Shown: positions 55,586 to 64,000, counted from the stretch's first letter. The stretch is 64,000 nt of DNA from Variovorax sp. UMC13 (GCF_014170375.1 NZ_LZZW01000036.1:1-64000); one strand, 5' to 3'. Notes: a model not told the origin generated them from the sequence alone. Numbers and translations are program-made.

Positions 55586-56547
55586 GCGCCCAGGCAGCCC
55601 ATGCCCTCCAGCGCGGCTTCGACCGCCGCGTCGAGCGGCGTGTGCGGCTCGTGGCCCAGGAAGGCCAGCAGCCTCGCGTTGTCCATGGCCACGGGCGTGC
55701 GCCACAGGTAGCGCATCTCGCGCAGCTCGCGGAAGGTGGTGACGAAGGGTGAGGCCAGCGTGAGCAGCCACCACGGGAAGGCCGACACCCGCACCGCGGT
55801 GCCCAGGCGGCGCGCCGCGACGCGGCGTATGGCCTCGGCCATGCGCGTGCCGTCGGCATCCCAGTGGCCGGCCATGTGGAAGCGCGCGAAGGCCGGCAGC
55901 CGGTCGCGCCGCGCCAGCAGCTCGACCATGGTGCGCGCCACGTCGGGCAGGTAGGACCACTGGTGGCCGACGCCATGGCGGCCCGGATCGCTCACGGCGC
56001 GCAGCGGCCGGCCCGGCTTCACCAGCCCCTGCGAGAACCAGTTGTTGCCGGCCCGCGGCCCGAAGAAGTCGCCGGCGCGCACGATCAGCACGCGCGCGCC
56101 TTCGCGGCTTGCGGCCTCCAGGCGGCGCTCCATCTCGACGCGGATCGCGCCCTTGCGCGTGGCGGGGTGCTGCGGCGCATCCTCGGCCAGCAGCGGGAAG
56201 GCGTCGGGGCCGTAGTTGTAGACCGTGCCGGGCAGCACCAGCGTGGCGCCTTCGGCCTTCGCCGCGGCGATGCTGTGCTCGAGCATCGGCAGCACCAGCT
56301 CCGACCAGCCGCGGTAGCCCGGCGGGTTCACCGCATGCACGATCACCGCGCAGCCCGCGGCGGCCCTGCGCACGGCCTGCGCGTCCATCGCGTCGCCGGC
56401 GAGCCAGGCGATGCCGTCCCTTGTCCCTTCGATCGCGCCGCGCCGCAGCGCCCGCACCTGCCAGCCCGCGTCGCGCAGCTGGCGCGCCACCTCGCCGCCG
56501 ATGCCGCCGCTCGCACCCAGCACCAGGACCGTGTCGTTGCCTGCCAT
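55387..56547 (-). CDS. NAD(P)-binding epimerase/dehydratase-like protein with extended tail
   Basis: A 386-residue frame whose first 310 residues are an extended SDR protein: VLGASGGIGGEVARQL binds the cofactor, and LPGTVYNYGPDAFPL carries the tyrosine region. After residue 312 (EGMGCLG) the normal end of the family seems to be passed, and the remaining 70 residues are encoded by the complement of the glsA 3' end. The ATG at 56547 follows AGGAGA. It is divergent from a LysR gene. The tail is low-complexity (SSSAFMPSSELPVASSA) and is probably a run-on past a lost stop codon. Confidence 0.8.
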   Translation of the reverse strand: MAGNDTVLVLGASGGIGGEVARQLRDAGWQVRALRRGAIEGTRDGIAWLAGDAMDAQAVRRAAAGCAVIVHAVNPPGYRGWSELVLPMLEHSIAAAKAEGATLVLPGTVYNYGPDAFPLLAEDAPQHPATRKGAIRVEMERRLEAASREGARVLIVRAGDFFGPRAGNNWFSQGLVKPGRPLRAVSDPGRHGVGHQWSYLPDVARTMVELLARRDRLPAFARFHMAGHWDADGTRMAEAIRRVAARRLGTAVRVSAFPWWLLTLASPFVTTFRELREMRYLWRTPVAMDNARLLAFLGHEPHTPLDAAVEAALEGMGCLGAQKTDSPVLATNSSSAFMPSSELPVASSAGDHTASVSRSGTTATMPPPTPLLQGRPIEKATSPAAS

Positions 56548-56643
56548 GAAGTTCTCCTGAAAGCGTTGTCGATGGAAGAATTCTGGGCCGGTGCGGGTTC
56601 CATTGAAATTGCCGGACATGGTGCAGCAGCTATACATTTCCGT

Positions 56644-57591
56644 ATGACCTCGAACATCGGCTGGGAGCTCTACCGCACCTTCCTGGGCGTGCTGCGCGAG
56701 GGCTCGCTCTCGGGTGCGGCGCGCGCGCTCGGCATCACGCAGCCCACGGCCGGGCGCCATGTGGCGGCGCTCGAAGCCGCGCTGGGCACGGTGCTGTTCA
56801 CGCGCTCGCAGGTGGGGCTGCTGCCCACCGAGGTGGCGCTGTCGCTGCGCACGCATGCCGAGGCCATGGAGAGCACGGCCGCCTCGCTGCAGCGCGCGGC
56901 CACCCCCCAGGGCGAGGGCGCGCGCGGCGTGGTGCGGATCTCGGCCAGCGAGGTCATCGGCGTCGAGGTGCTGCCGCCCATCGTGGCGCGGCTGCGCGAG
57001 ATGCATCCGCTGCTCAAGGTGGAGCTGGTCGTGACCAACCGGCTGCAGGACCTGCTGCGGCGCGAGGCCGACATCGCGGTGCGCATGGTGCGACCGAAGC
57101 AGGAACAGTTGCTGGCACGCCGCATCGGCGACATCCTGCTGGGCCTGTATGCCCACCGCGACTATCTCGCGCGCCACGGCACGCCGCGCCGGCCCGAGGA
57201 CCTGGCCGGGCACACGGTCATCGGCTACGACCAGCCCACGCCCTTCATCCGCCAGGCCGGCAAGGCGCTGCAGGGCTTCCACCGCGAGGCCTTCTCGCTG
57301 CGCACCGACAGCGACCTGGCCCAGCTGGCGCTGATCCGCGCGGGCGCGGGCATCGGCGTGTGCCAGGTCGGGCTGGCCCGGCGCAGCGAGGCGCTGGTGC
57401 GGCTGATGCCGCGCACCCTCTCGCTGCGGCTCGACACCTGGGTCACCATGCACGAGGACCTGCGCCACAGCCCGCGCTGCCGCGTGGCCTTCGATGCGCT
57501 GGTCGAAGGACTGCAACAGTACGTGGGTATGGCGCCCGCGCCCGTCGCACAGGGGAAAATGGCCCGCACAAGAACACCCGCAACCGAATGA
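56644..57591 (+). CDS. LysR family transcriptional regulator
   Basis: A 315-residue LysR regulator (FLGVLREGSLSGAARALGITQ, TAGRHVAALEAALG) with an effector domain to about 290 and a polar tail. It is divergent from the epimerase gene with 96 bases between the starts, and probably controls it. Its stop overlaps the start of the next gene by four bases (ATGA at 57588). Confidence 0.9.
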   Translation: MTSNIGWELYRTFLGVLREGSLSGAARALGITQPTAGRHVAALEAALGTVLFTRSQVGLLPTEVALSLRTHAEAMESTAASLQRAATPQGEGARGVVRISASEVIGVEVLPPIVARLREMHPLLKVELVVTNRLQDLLRREADIAVRMVRPKQEQLLARRIGDILLGLYAHRDYLARHGTPRRPEDLAGHTVIGYDQPTPFIRQAGKALQGFHREAFSLRTDSDLAQLALIRAGAGIGVCQVGLARRSEALVRLMPRTLSLRLDTWVTMHEDLRHSPRCRVAFDALVEGLQQYVGMAPAPVAQGKMARTRTPATE

Positions 57592-58085
57592 CCGACTCGA
57601 CCGACCCGACAGATTCCGACACCCTCCCCCTGCAGGAAGCCCGCCTCTGGCGCGACGACAACTGGACCGCCCGCATCGTCAAGAACGAGGAGGACGACGG
57701 CTGGGCCGTCGCCATGACGCGCCACGGCGACCCCGAGCCCGCGCTGGTCGGCCCCTGGACCATGGGCCGCGACAAGAAGAACCCCAAGCCGCTCGACACG
57801 CCGGCCTTCCACACGCTGGTCAAGACCGCCAACGAGGTGCTGCGCCGCCACGAGCAGCAGCTGCATGCGCAGCTCAACAAGCAGGTCAGCGTAGGCCATG
57901 GCGCCGATCGCATCCGCGTGGCGCTGCGGATCGTGCCGGATGAGGACAATCCCTATGCCGTGTTGAGCGCGCAGGACGACACTGGCGAGACGCTCGGCGA
58001 AACCCGGGTGGCACCGAATTTCAAGCTCAGCGCCACGAGCGCCGAAGCCTGGATCGAGAGCGGCTACGCGCCGCGGCCGCGCTGA
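57588..58085 (+). CDS. Conserved hypothetical protein, 165 residues
   Basis: A soluble 165-residue protein without signal or membrane segments. It contains LWRDDNWTARIVKNEEDDGWAV-like beta residues (quoted in part) and a helix LVKTANEVLRRHEQQLHAQLNK, then a second beta region (IRVALRIVPDEDNPYAVLSA). It is translationally coupled to the LysR gene, which suggests a functional tie, but no family was recognised. Confidence 0.8.
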   Translation: MTDSTDPTDSDTLPLQEARLWRDDNWTARIVKNEEDDGWAVAMTRHGDPEPALVGPWTMGRDKKNPKPLDTPAFHTLVKTANEVLRRHEQQLHAQLNKQVSVGHGADRIRVALRIVPDEDNPYAVLSAQDDTGETLGETRVAPNFKLSATSAEAWIESGYAPRPR

Positions 58086-58189
58086 GCGGCCGCCAGCACC
58101 GCCGACACGCATTCGACGCAAGCGCCGGAACGTCCTCGCCTCGGCGAGGTCACAAGGCATTCTTCCACCCACAACGAACGGGCCTGAAC

Positions 58190-58774
58190 ATGCATCTTCT
58201 CCGTCTGACGTCCACGCGCCTTCGCTCGGGTCTGTGCCTCGCCGCCATCGCGGCCCTCGCCGCCTGCGGCACCACCACGCCGCTGCCGCCCCTGCCGCCC
58301 CTGCCCTCGGCCCCGTCGCAGCCGCCGGCACCGCCCGCGCCCGTGATCCGCCCGGCCCCGGCACCGCTCGTGCCCGCGCCGGCGCCGCAGGCCTCCAACC
58401 CGAACGCGAGCTTCGGCCGCCCCGCCCTGGGCCCGGTGCTGGCCCGCTTCGACGGCGAGGTGGTCAAGGGCATCGACATCGGCGGCCGCCTGGGCGAGCC
58501 GATCCAGGCCGCGCGCGACGGTCGCGTGGTGCTGGTCAGCAGCGCGCTGCCGGCCTACGGCACGATGGTGATCCTCAAGCACGACGACGACTTCATCACC
58601 GCCTATGCCCATGTGAGCAAGGCGCTGGTCGCCGAAGGCGAGACGGTGACGCGCGGCCAGCCGATCGCGGAGATGGGCCAGAGCGGAACCGACCGCGTGA
58701 AGCTGCGCTTCGAAATCCGCAAGGGCGGCGCGGCGGTGGACCCCGAGCCCTACCTCAACGGCAGCGCCCACTGA
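58190..58774 (+). CDS. LytM-domain lipoprotein lacking zinc ligands
   Basis: A 194-residue lipoprotein (lipobox LAAC, Cys26), then a Pro/Ala linker and a C-terminal LytM/M23-like domain (KGIDIGGRLGEPIQAARDGRV, YGTMVILKHDDDFITAYAHVS, GQPIAEMGQSGT, KLRFEIRKGG; each quoted in short). Active M23 peptidases have an HxxxD and an HxH motif. Here the first His is replaced (KGIDIG) and the last motif reads KLRFEIR, so the protein is probably not a hydrolase. NlpD and EnvC have the same loss and activate amidases, a likely role here. Confidence 0.86.
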   Translation: MHLLRLTSTRLRSGLCLAAIAALAACGTTTPLPPLPPLPSAPSQPPAPPAPVIRPAPAPLVPAPAPQASNPNASFGRPALGPVLARFDGEVVKGIDIGGRLGEPIQAARDGRVVLVSSALPAYGTMVILKHDDDFITAYAHVSKALVAEGETVTRGQPIAEMGQSGTDRVKLRFEIRKGGAAVDPEPYLNGSAH

Positions 58775-58778
58775 GCCT

Positions 58779-59210
58779 CTAGCAGCGCCCCTTCTTGGCC
58801 TGGCCCGGCGGGCAATGGTCGTGGCCGTGCCCGTGGCCATGCCGGTCGTACCGGCGTTCTTCCCGGCGCCGCTCCTCGCGGCGTTCGGCGCGCCGCTCGG
58901 CCCGGCGCCAATCGCCTTCACGCCAGCGCCAGCCGTCGTCCACGCGCACCCAGGCGCCCGGCGCATAGGCGTAGTCGCGTCGCGCGGCCTGCCAGTAGCC
59001 GCCGCGCCAGGCGTAGTCGCGCCCGTTCCACTGCCAGTGGCCCGGCACCCAGACCTGGCCCGCGCGCGGACCGGGCATGCGCTCGTAGCGCGGCGGCGGC
59101 GGCGCGGCCTGCACCACGCCGGGCAGGTTGATGTTGACCGAGACCTGCGCAGTGGCAGGCAGGACAGCCGCGGCCATGAGGGCGGCAAGCAGGAGGTGAC
59201 AGCGTTTCAT
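58779..59210 (-). CDS. WXXGXW/YXWGXW-repeat periplasmic protein
   Basis: A 143-residue exported protein with signal peptide 1-21 (AAVLPATA then QV). It contains WVPGHWQWNGRDYAWRGGYW, the repeat of the YXWGXW family, then an Arg/Glu-rich stretch (RRAERREERRREERR) and a His-rich tail (HGHGHGHDH) that could bind metal. The family is common in Burkholderiales; its function is unknown. It converges on the LytM lipoprotein gene with four bases between the stops. Confidence 0.85.
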   Translation of the reverse strand: MKRCHLLLAALMAAAVLPATAQVSVNINLPGVVQAAPPPPRYERMPGPRAGQVWVPGHWQWNGRDYAWRGGYWQAARRDYAYAPGAWVRVDDGWRWREGDWRRAERRAERREERRREERRYDRHGHGHGHDHCPPGQAKKGRC

Positions 59211-59298
59211 CGTGGAATTCCTTATCGCGATCGCGGGTCGTCCTACAACGTCTGACGCCCGGCGCGCGCCCTCAGGATATTCCATGAGGGCCGACCGC

Positions 59299-59625
59299 CT
59301 AGCGCAGCGCCGTCGCGGGGCGTGCGGCCATCCGCCGGAACACCGCCCACCAGGGCGAAGGCGGCAGCGGCGCATGGCAGCGCCACTCGGCCGCCTCGCC
59401 CTCGGCCGCCAGCACGCACCAGCCGCCCTGCGCGAGCCGGTGGGACTGGCCTTCGGACAGGCGCAGCGTCGGCCGCACCACGGTGCCGCCGATCCAGCGC
59501 ATCGGTTCGTGCAGGGTCAGCGTGCCGGCCGCCACCTGCAGCACGGTGCCGGCGTCCAGCGCCAGCTGCAGGGACTGGCCGGGCTGCAGCCGCGGGGCCG
59601 GGGAAGAGGAAATCGCAGAGGTCAT
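59299..59625 (-). CDS. DUF2917 domain protein
   Basis: A 108-residue protein with the DUF2917 pattern (LQPGQSLQLALDAGTVLQV, GTLTLHEPMRWIGG, GGWCVLAAEGEAAEW). The family is nearly confined to Burkholderiales and often sits beside a MocR-type regulator, as here (divergent, 168 bases). Structure suggests a small beta-barrel; function unknown. Confidence 0.82.
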   Translation of the reverse strand: MTSAISSSPAPRLQPGQSLQLALDAGTVLQVAAGTLTLHEPMRWIGGTVVRPTLRLSEGQSHRLAQGGWCVLAAEGEAAEWRCHAPLPPSPWWAVFRRMAARPATALR

Positions 59626-59725
59626 CGAAAGCTCCTTGGATCAGGCCTCCATGTTCGGCAGCGCGGCCCTTCCGTAACAGGCACAGCGCCCGGCATTGCG
59701 ACCGGAACAGCGCCGCCGAAGCCTG

Positions 59726-59763
59726 ATCTGTTATGGTCGTTTTGGCGGAAACTGCATCTGTTT
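59726..59763. promoter_or_regulatory. Direct repeats, candidate MocR site
   Basis: ATCTGTT occurs twice, at 59726 and 59756, 30 bases apart (three helix turns), between DUF2917 and the MocR-type gene. MocR proteins often bind direct repeats, so this is a candidate operator; support is position and spacing only. Confidence 0.45.
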
Positions 59764-59793
59764 TCGCCGCCCCACCCAGGCCAGCATCGCCCC

Positions 59794-61263
59794 ATGTCCC
59801 TCTCGACGACCGCGTCGGCCGCGCCGCCGCTCTACCGCCGCCTCGCCACGCACTACCGCGACGCGATCGAGGCCGGCTCGCTGCAGCCGGGCGAGCGCAT
59901 GCCCTCGCTGCGCGGCCTGATGCGGCTGCACGACATCAGCCTGTCGACCGCGCTGCAGCTGTGCCGCACGCTCGAATCCGACGGCTGGGCCGAGGCGCGC
60001 GAGCGCTCGGGCTACTTCGTGCGCCGGCCGCAGCGGCTGCACATGGCGCCGATGGACGAGCCCTCGGCCCATGCGCCGCCCGATCCGGCGCGCTACGTGG
60101 GCATCCACGGCCGGGTGTCGGCCTTCGTGGCCCAGCGCCGCGCGGCCAACGTGAAACTCAACCTGTCGATCGCGCGCGCCGCGCCGCAGTTCTATCCGGC
60201 CGAGGAACTGCGCGCCGCGATGACGCGCGCGCTGCGCCTCAAGCCCGCGCTGATCTCGGGCGTGCCGCCGCTGCAGGGCGACCCGCACTTCCGCAGCGTG
60301 CTGGCCAAGCGCGCGGTCGCGGCCGGCATGGCGCTGTCGCCCGAGGAACTGCTGATCACCAACGGCTGCATCGAAGCGCTCAACCTCGCGCTGCGCGCGG
60401 TGGCGCAGCCGGGCGACACCATCGCGGTCGAATCGCCCACCTTCTACGGCCTGCTGCAGGTGCTCGAGAGCCTGGGCCTGCGCGCGCTCGAAATTCCGAC
60501 CAGCCCGCAGACCGGCCTGTCGATCGGCGCGCTCGAGCTCGCGGCCCAGACCTATGGCGACATCAAGGCGGTGGTGGTGGTGCCGCACCTGCAGAACCCG
60601 CTGGGCAGCGTGATGCCCGATGCCCACAAGGAACAGCTGGTGGCGCTGTGCGAGGCGCAACACATTGCGCTGATCGAGGACGACACCTACAGCGAGCTGC
60701 TCGACGTCGACACGCCGCCGCGCGCGATCAAGTCGTGGGACCGCAGCGGCAACGTGATCCATTGCGCATCGATGCACAAGATCCTCGCGCCGGGCCTGCG
60801 GCTGGGCTGGATCAGCGCCGGCCGCTGGCAGGCGCGCGTGGAGATGCTCAAGTACACGCAGAGCCGCAACAACGAGGTGCTGTCGCAACTGGGCGCGGGC
60901 CAGTTCATGGGCACCGGCGCCTACGACCGCCACCTGCGCCGGCTGCGCACCGCCCTGCGCGGGCAGCGCGAACGCACGGCCGAGGCCATCGCACGCTACT
61001 TTCCAGAGGGCACGCGGATCAACCTGCCGAACGGCGGGCTGCAGCTGTGGGTGGAACTGCCCAAGGGCTGTGCCTCGGCCGCGGTGTTCGATGCGGCACT
61101 GCAGGAGGAAGGCATCGTGGTGGCGCCGGGCTACCTGTTCTCCAACGGTTCGCGCAGCGACCACTTCATGCGGCTGAACTGCGGCTGGCCCTATGACGAA
61201 GAGATGGATGCGGCCCTCAAGAAGCTGGGCCGGATCGTGCGCACCGTGGCCGACGCGGGCTGA
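59794..61263 (+). CDS. MocR/PdxR-type regulator (GntR helix-turn-helix plus aminotransferase fold)
   Basis: A 489-residue protein with an N-terminal GntR winged helix (LYRRLATHYRDAIEAG, LQPGERMPSLRGLMR) and a class I aminotransferase domain from about 110 on. The PLP lysine is in SMHKILAPGLRLGW, and ITNGCIEALNLALRA and VVPHLQNPLG are conserved. MocR proteins use PLP or an amino-acid adduct as signal; some control pyridoxal or taurine/GABA genes. It is divergent from DUF2917. Confidence 0.92.
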   Translation: MSLSTTASAAPPLYRRLATHYRDAIEAGSLQPGERMPSLRGLMRLHDISLSTALQLCRTLESDGWAEARERSGYFVRRPQRLHMAPMDEPSAHAPPDPARYVGIHGRVSAFVAQRRAANVKLNLSIARAAPQFYPAEELRAAMTRALRLKPALISGVPPLQGDPHFRSVLAKRAVAAGMALSPEELLITNGCIEALNLALRAVAQPGDTIAVESPTFYGLLQVLESLGLRALEIPTSPQTGLSIGALELAAQTYGDIKAVVVVPHLQNPLGSVMPDAHKEQLVALCEAQHIALIEDDTYSELLDVDTPPRAIKSWDRSGNVIHCASMHKILAPGLRLGWISAGRWQARVEMLKYTQSRNNEVLSQLGAGQFMGTGAYDRHLRRLRTALRGQRERTAEAIARYFPEGTRINLPNGGLQLWVELPKGCASAAVFDAALQEEGIVVAPGYLFSNGSRSDHFMRLNCGWPYDEEMDAALKKLGRIVRTVADAG

Positions 61264-61274
61264 ATTTCAATCCT

Positions 61275-61400
61275 TCAGCGGGGGCGCTGCCGGCGGCGCG
61301 AACGCGCGAGCGCGATCGACTCGGCCAGGCCCCAGGCCAGCGCGCCCGCGATCGCGCGCAAGCCGTGGGTCGTCATCATCAGCTGGGGTGCAAAACGCAT
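61275..61400 (-). CDS. Possible small protein, 41 residues
   Basis: ATG at 61400 preceded by GAGG with five-base spacing opens a 41-residue frame with a hydrophobic middle (LRAIAGALAWGLAESIALA) and a basic end (RSRRRQRPR). It sits alone between the MocR gene and the M14-like gene. The ribosome site and amphipathic design support it, but the length leaves doubt. Confidence 0.45.
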   Translation of the reverse strand: MRFAPQLMMTTHGLRAIAGALAWGLAESIALARSRRRQRPR

Positions 61401-61494
61401 GGAAGCCTCGTGGAAAAGAGTGGTGACCGGGTGCCAGCCTAGGGGCCTCGTGTGACGCTTTGATGGCAGCGCGGGGGGCTATCCTGCAGGCATC

Positions 61495-62511
61495 TTGCGC
61501 CCTTCCGACCTGCCCGAACTGCTCGAACTCCAGGCCCTCGTCGACCTCGCCGGGCCGTCGATGGAACGCCGCGTGCTGTGCGAGGTCGAGGTCGGCGAGG
61601 AGCGCTTCGAGGTGCAGGCCTTCCTGCTGGGCAGCACGCGCAGCGACGTGCCCGCGGTCGGCATCTTCGGCGGCGTGCACGGCCTCGAACGCATCGGCGC
61701 GCAGGTCACGATCGCCTACCTGCGCAGCATCGTGACGCGGCTGCAGTGGGACACCACGCTGCAGCGCCAGCTCGAGAGCCTGCGCCTGGTGTTCCTGCCG
61801 ATCGTCAACCCCGGCGGCCTGTGGCTCAACACGCGCGCCAACCCGCGCGGCGTGGACCTGATGCGCAACGCCCCCGTCGATTCGCAGGAGCGCGTGCCCT
61901 GGCTGCTCGGCGGCCAGCGCCTGAGCGCCACCCTGCCCTGGTACCGCGGCGTCGAGGGCGCGGCGATGGAGGCCGAGAGCGCCGCGCTGTGCGCGCTGGT
62001 CGAGAGCGAGCTGCTGAGCCGGCCCTTCAGCATCGCGCTGGATTGCCACTCGGGCTTCGGCCTGAGCGACCGGCTGTGGTTTCCCTACGCCCACACGCCG
62101 CAGCCGATGGCGCACCTGCCCGAGATGCATGCGCTGGGCGAGCTGATCGACCTGAGCCTGCTGCACCACCCCTACGTGCTCGAGCCGCAGAGCCGGCAGT
62201 ACATGGCGCACGGCGATCTCTGGGACCACCTCTACCTCACGGCCTGCGAGCGGCCCGACACGCTGTTCCTGCCGCTCACGCTGGAGATGGGTTCGTGGCT
62301 GTGGGTGAAGAAGAACCCGCGCCAGCTGTTCTCGCGCCACGGCATCTTCAACCCGGTGATCGCGCACCGCCAGCAGCGCGTGCTGCGCCGTCACATGTGG
62401 TGGATGGACTTCATCACGCGCGCGGCCAGCAGCCATGCGCAGTGGGTGCCGGTGGACGAGGCGCGGCGCCGCCACCATGCGCAGGCGCTGGCGCGCTGGT
62501 ACGCCGCATGA
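61495..62511 (+). CDS. M14-like zinc carboxypeptidase family protein (DUF2817-type)
   Basis: A 338-residue soluble protein with the M14 zinc site: HxxE in GGVHGLER (His62, Glu65) and the third ligand His182 in LDCHSGFG; a Glu in LTLEMGSW is in the position of the catalytic base. The family removes C-terminal residues or processes peptides and related amides. The start is TTG at 61495; the first in-frame ATG comes at residue 23. Its stop overlaps the next start (ATGA). Confidence 0.85.
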   Translation: MRPSDLPELLELQALVDLAGPSMERRVLCEVEVGEERFEVQAFLLGSTRSDVPAVGIFGGVHGLERIGAQVTIAYLRSIVTRLQWDTTLQRQLESLRLVFLPIVNPGGLWLNTRANPRGVDLMRNAPVDSQERVPWLLGGQRLSATLPWYRGVEGAAMEAESAALCALVESELLSRPFSIALDCHSGFGLSDRLWFPYAHTPQPMAHLPEMHALGELIDLSLLHHPYVLEPQSRQYMAHGDLWDHLYLTACERPDTLFLPLTLEMGSWLWVKKNPRQLFSRHGIFNPVIAHRQQRVLRRHMWWMDFITRAASSHAQWVPVDEARRRHHAQALARWYAA

Positions 62512-63341
62512 CGCCCGCGCCGACCACCCCCACCTGGGTGCTGCTGCGCGGCCTCACGCGCGAGGCCGGCCACTGGGGCGCCCTGCCCGCGCTGCTGCCC
62601 GCCACGCTGCCGCCCGGCGCCCGCGTGCTGGCCCTCGACCTGCCGGGCGCCGGTGCGCTGCATGCGCTCGCGAGCCCGGCATCGATCCGCGCCACCATGG
62701 AACACTGTCGCGCGCAGCTGCGGGCGCTGGGCATCGCACGCTGCCACCTGCTCGCGATGTCGCTGGGCGCGATGGTGGCGGTCGAATGGGCGCATCGGCA
62801 TCCGCAGGAGATCGAGAGCGCGGTGCTGGTCAACACCAGCCTGCGGCCCTTCAGCGCCTGGCACCAGCGGCTGCGGCCGCGCCACTACGCGGCCCTGCTG
62901 GGCGTGCTGTGGCCCTGGCGCGATGCGCGGGCGCGCGAGGCCACGGTGCTGCGGCTCACCAGCCGGCACCATGCCACCGGCACCGCCGCGCCCGGCATCG
63001 TGGCCGACTGGGTCGCGCTGCGCGAACGACATCCGGTGTCGACCGCCAACGCGCTGCGCCAGCTGTTCGCCGCCGCGCGCTACCGCGCCCCGGCCGAGCC
63101 CCCGCGCGTGCCGCTGCAAGTGCTGGTCGGCGCGGGCGACGGCCTGGTCGACCCGGGCTGCTCGCGCCGGCTGGCGCAGGCCTGGCGCTTGCCCCTCGCC
63201 GAACATCCGACGGCGGGGCACGACCTGGCGCTGGACGATCCGCGCTGGGTGGTGGCGCAGGTGGGGCGCTTCAGTCGAGGTTCTTCCGCAGGAACTGCTC
63301 CACCTCGGCGAGGAACTGCTCGCGGTCCTGCTGGCGGCTGA
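62508..63341 (+). CDS. Alpha/beta hydrolase
   Basis: A 277-residue alpha/beta hydrolase. The nucleophile is Ser85 in AMSLGAM, the acid is Asp in GAGDGLVD and the base is His in PTAGHDL; RGLTREAGHW near the start is the oxyanion region. Coupled to the M14-like gene by four bases. The last 24 residues after GRFSRG are encoded opposite the end of the S9 peptidase gene, so the C-terminus may have been extended past its normal stop. Confidence 0.85.
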   Translation: MTPAPTTPTWVLLRGLTREAGHWGALPALLPATLPPGARVLALDLPGAGALHALASPASIRATMEHCRAQLRALGIARCHLLAMSLGAMVAVEWAHRHPQEIESAVLVNTSLRPFSAWHQRLRPRHYAALLGVLWPWRDARAREATVLRLTSRHHATGTAAPGIVADWVALRERHPVSTANALRQLFAAARYRAPAEPPRVPLQVLVGAGDGLVDPGCSRRLAQAWRLPLAEHPTAGHDLALDDPRWVVAQVGRFSRGSSAGTAPPRRGTARGPAGG

Positions 63342-64000
63342 GCGCGTGGTCGCCCAGCGGCAGCTCGACGTAGCGCACGTCGGTGCGGCCGGCCTTCTGC
63401 AGGGCTTCGGCCATGTCGCGCGACTGCTCCACCGGCACCGTGGCATCGTTCGCGCCGTGCATCAGCAGCACCGGCACGCGGATCTCGGCCGCGCGCAGCG
63501 CCGGCGAGGTCTGGCGCAGTTGCGCGCGATCGCCCCACCAGGTGCCGATCTCGGCCTCGGCGTGCGTGGCGTAGCCGACGAATTTCTGCGAATGCGCGAG
63601 CAGGTCGCGCAGGTCGGCCGGGCCGGCCAGGCTCACGGCGCAGCGGTAGAGCGCGGGGTCTTTCACGACACCCATGAGCGCCGAGTAGCCGCCATAGCTG
63701 CTGCCCGCGATGCACACGCGAGCGGCGTCGGCGATGCCCTGGTCGACCATCCAGCGCAGGCCATCGGCCAGGTCGTCCTGCATCTCCAGGCCCCAGCGGC
63801 GGCGGCCGGCTTCGCGGAAATCCTGGCCGTAGCCGGTCGAGCCGCGGAAGTTCAGCTGCAGCACCGCCCAGCCGCGGCTGGCCATGAACTGCGGCCAGTA
63901 TTCGTAGCTGCCGTTGTCGGCCGCGGCGGGGCCGCCGTGCGGCAACAGCACCGTGGGCAGGGGGCGCGCGGGCCGGGTGCCGGGCACGACGCCCGGCGGC
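63271..64000 (-). CDS. Prolyl oligopeptidase family (S9) peptidase, C-terminal part
   Basis: The frame enters from the right edge, and 243 residues are visible. They form the alpha/beta hydrolase domain of an S9 acylaminoacyl/oligopeptidase: HGGP oxyanion loop, nucleophile in GSSYGGYSALMG, acid in HGANDATVP and base His in LGDHALS. The N-terminal propeller lies outside the window. Its end overlaps the convergent alpha/beta hydrolase by 71 bases. Confidence 0.9.
   Translation of the reverse strand, partial: PPGVVPGTRPARPLPTVLLPHGGPAAADNGSYEYWPQFMASRGWAVLQLNFRGSTGYGQDFREAGRRRWGLEMQDDLADGLRWMVDQGIADAARVCIAGSSYGGYSALMGVVKDPALYRCAVSLAGPADLRDLLAHSQKFVGYATHAEAEIGTWWGDRAQLRQTSPALRAAEIRVPVLLMHGANDATVPVEQSRDMAEALQKAGRTDVRYVELPLGDHALSRQQDREQFLAEVEQFLRKNLD

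Noticed and set aside
59212..59793. Upstream extension of the MocR-type frame
   Set aside because: It is opposite DUF2917 and the shared promoter; the GntR domain starts properly after 59794.

Overview
The window is about 64 kb of high-GC DNA with tightly packed genes, many four-base ATGA stop/start overlaps and many LysR regulators. Gene content (methionine synthase split in two genes, GTP-type PEP carboxykinase, HutF/HutG-type histidine degradation, a PACE/LysR pair, DUF2917 next to a MocR regulator, a WXXGXW periplasmic protein) points to a betaproteobacterium of the Comamonadaceae, most like Variovorax. The genus is an inference from gene content. No rRNA, tRNA, CRISPR array, prophage or insertion sequence was found.

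Layout. 1-6.6 kb: end of a zinc-ribbon membrane protein, a sterol-desaturase-family hydroxylase, two divergent LysR pairs (with an MFS exporter and an SDR dehydrogenase), and a glycine-zipper protein. 6.7-15.5 kb: the two halves of methionine synthase (metH2 at 6717-9479, metH1 at 14513-15547), separated by a DinG-family helicase, a PACE exporter with its LysR regulator and an SH3/proline-rich protein. metH2 is preceded by a clear SAH riboswitch whose 3' edge can pair with the ribosome binding site.

15.5-29.5 kb: one long minus-strand histidine-utilisation region. Reading with transcription: NitT/TauT-type ABC importer (binding protein, permease, ATPase), hutC, hutH, hutU, hutD, hutI, a repeat-filled gap, hutF, hutG, then a GlcD-like FAD dehydrogenase and a HisC-like aminotransferase coupled to hutG by overlapping reading frames. 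Near-identical HutC-box palindromes lie before the ABC operon and before hutH. The last two genes suggest salvage of imidazole-lactate or imidazole-pyruvate into histidine. hutH carries an in-frame insertion derived from a palindromic repeat.

29.5-44.5 kb: recQ, a trimeric-autotransporter-like protein with twelve exact 21-residue curlin-like repeats, an S41 protease lipoprotein, a double AAA ATPase, threonine deaminase, a 50-residue membrane peptide, pckG, and a LysR gene flanked by two minus-strand genes that share an upstream motif. 44.5-52 kb: an SpmA/SpmB-like membrane protein, a flavin reductase, and a minus-strand locus with an IPNS-like oxygenase, a second NitT/TauT-type ABC transporter and an arylsulfotransferase-like protein under a divergent LysR. 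52-64 kb: a DMT/ArsB-like/small-membrane-protein operon, glutaminase with an overlapping antiparallel epimerase, LysR, a LytM lipoprotein, DUF2917 with a divergent MocR regulator, M14-like and alpha/beta hydrolases, and the C-terminal part of an S9 peptidase.

Several intergenic palindromic repeat families occur (9.7, 9.9, 20.3-20.6, 24.4 and 39.5 kb).
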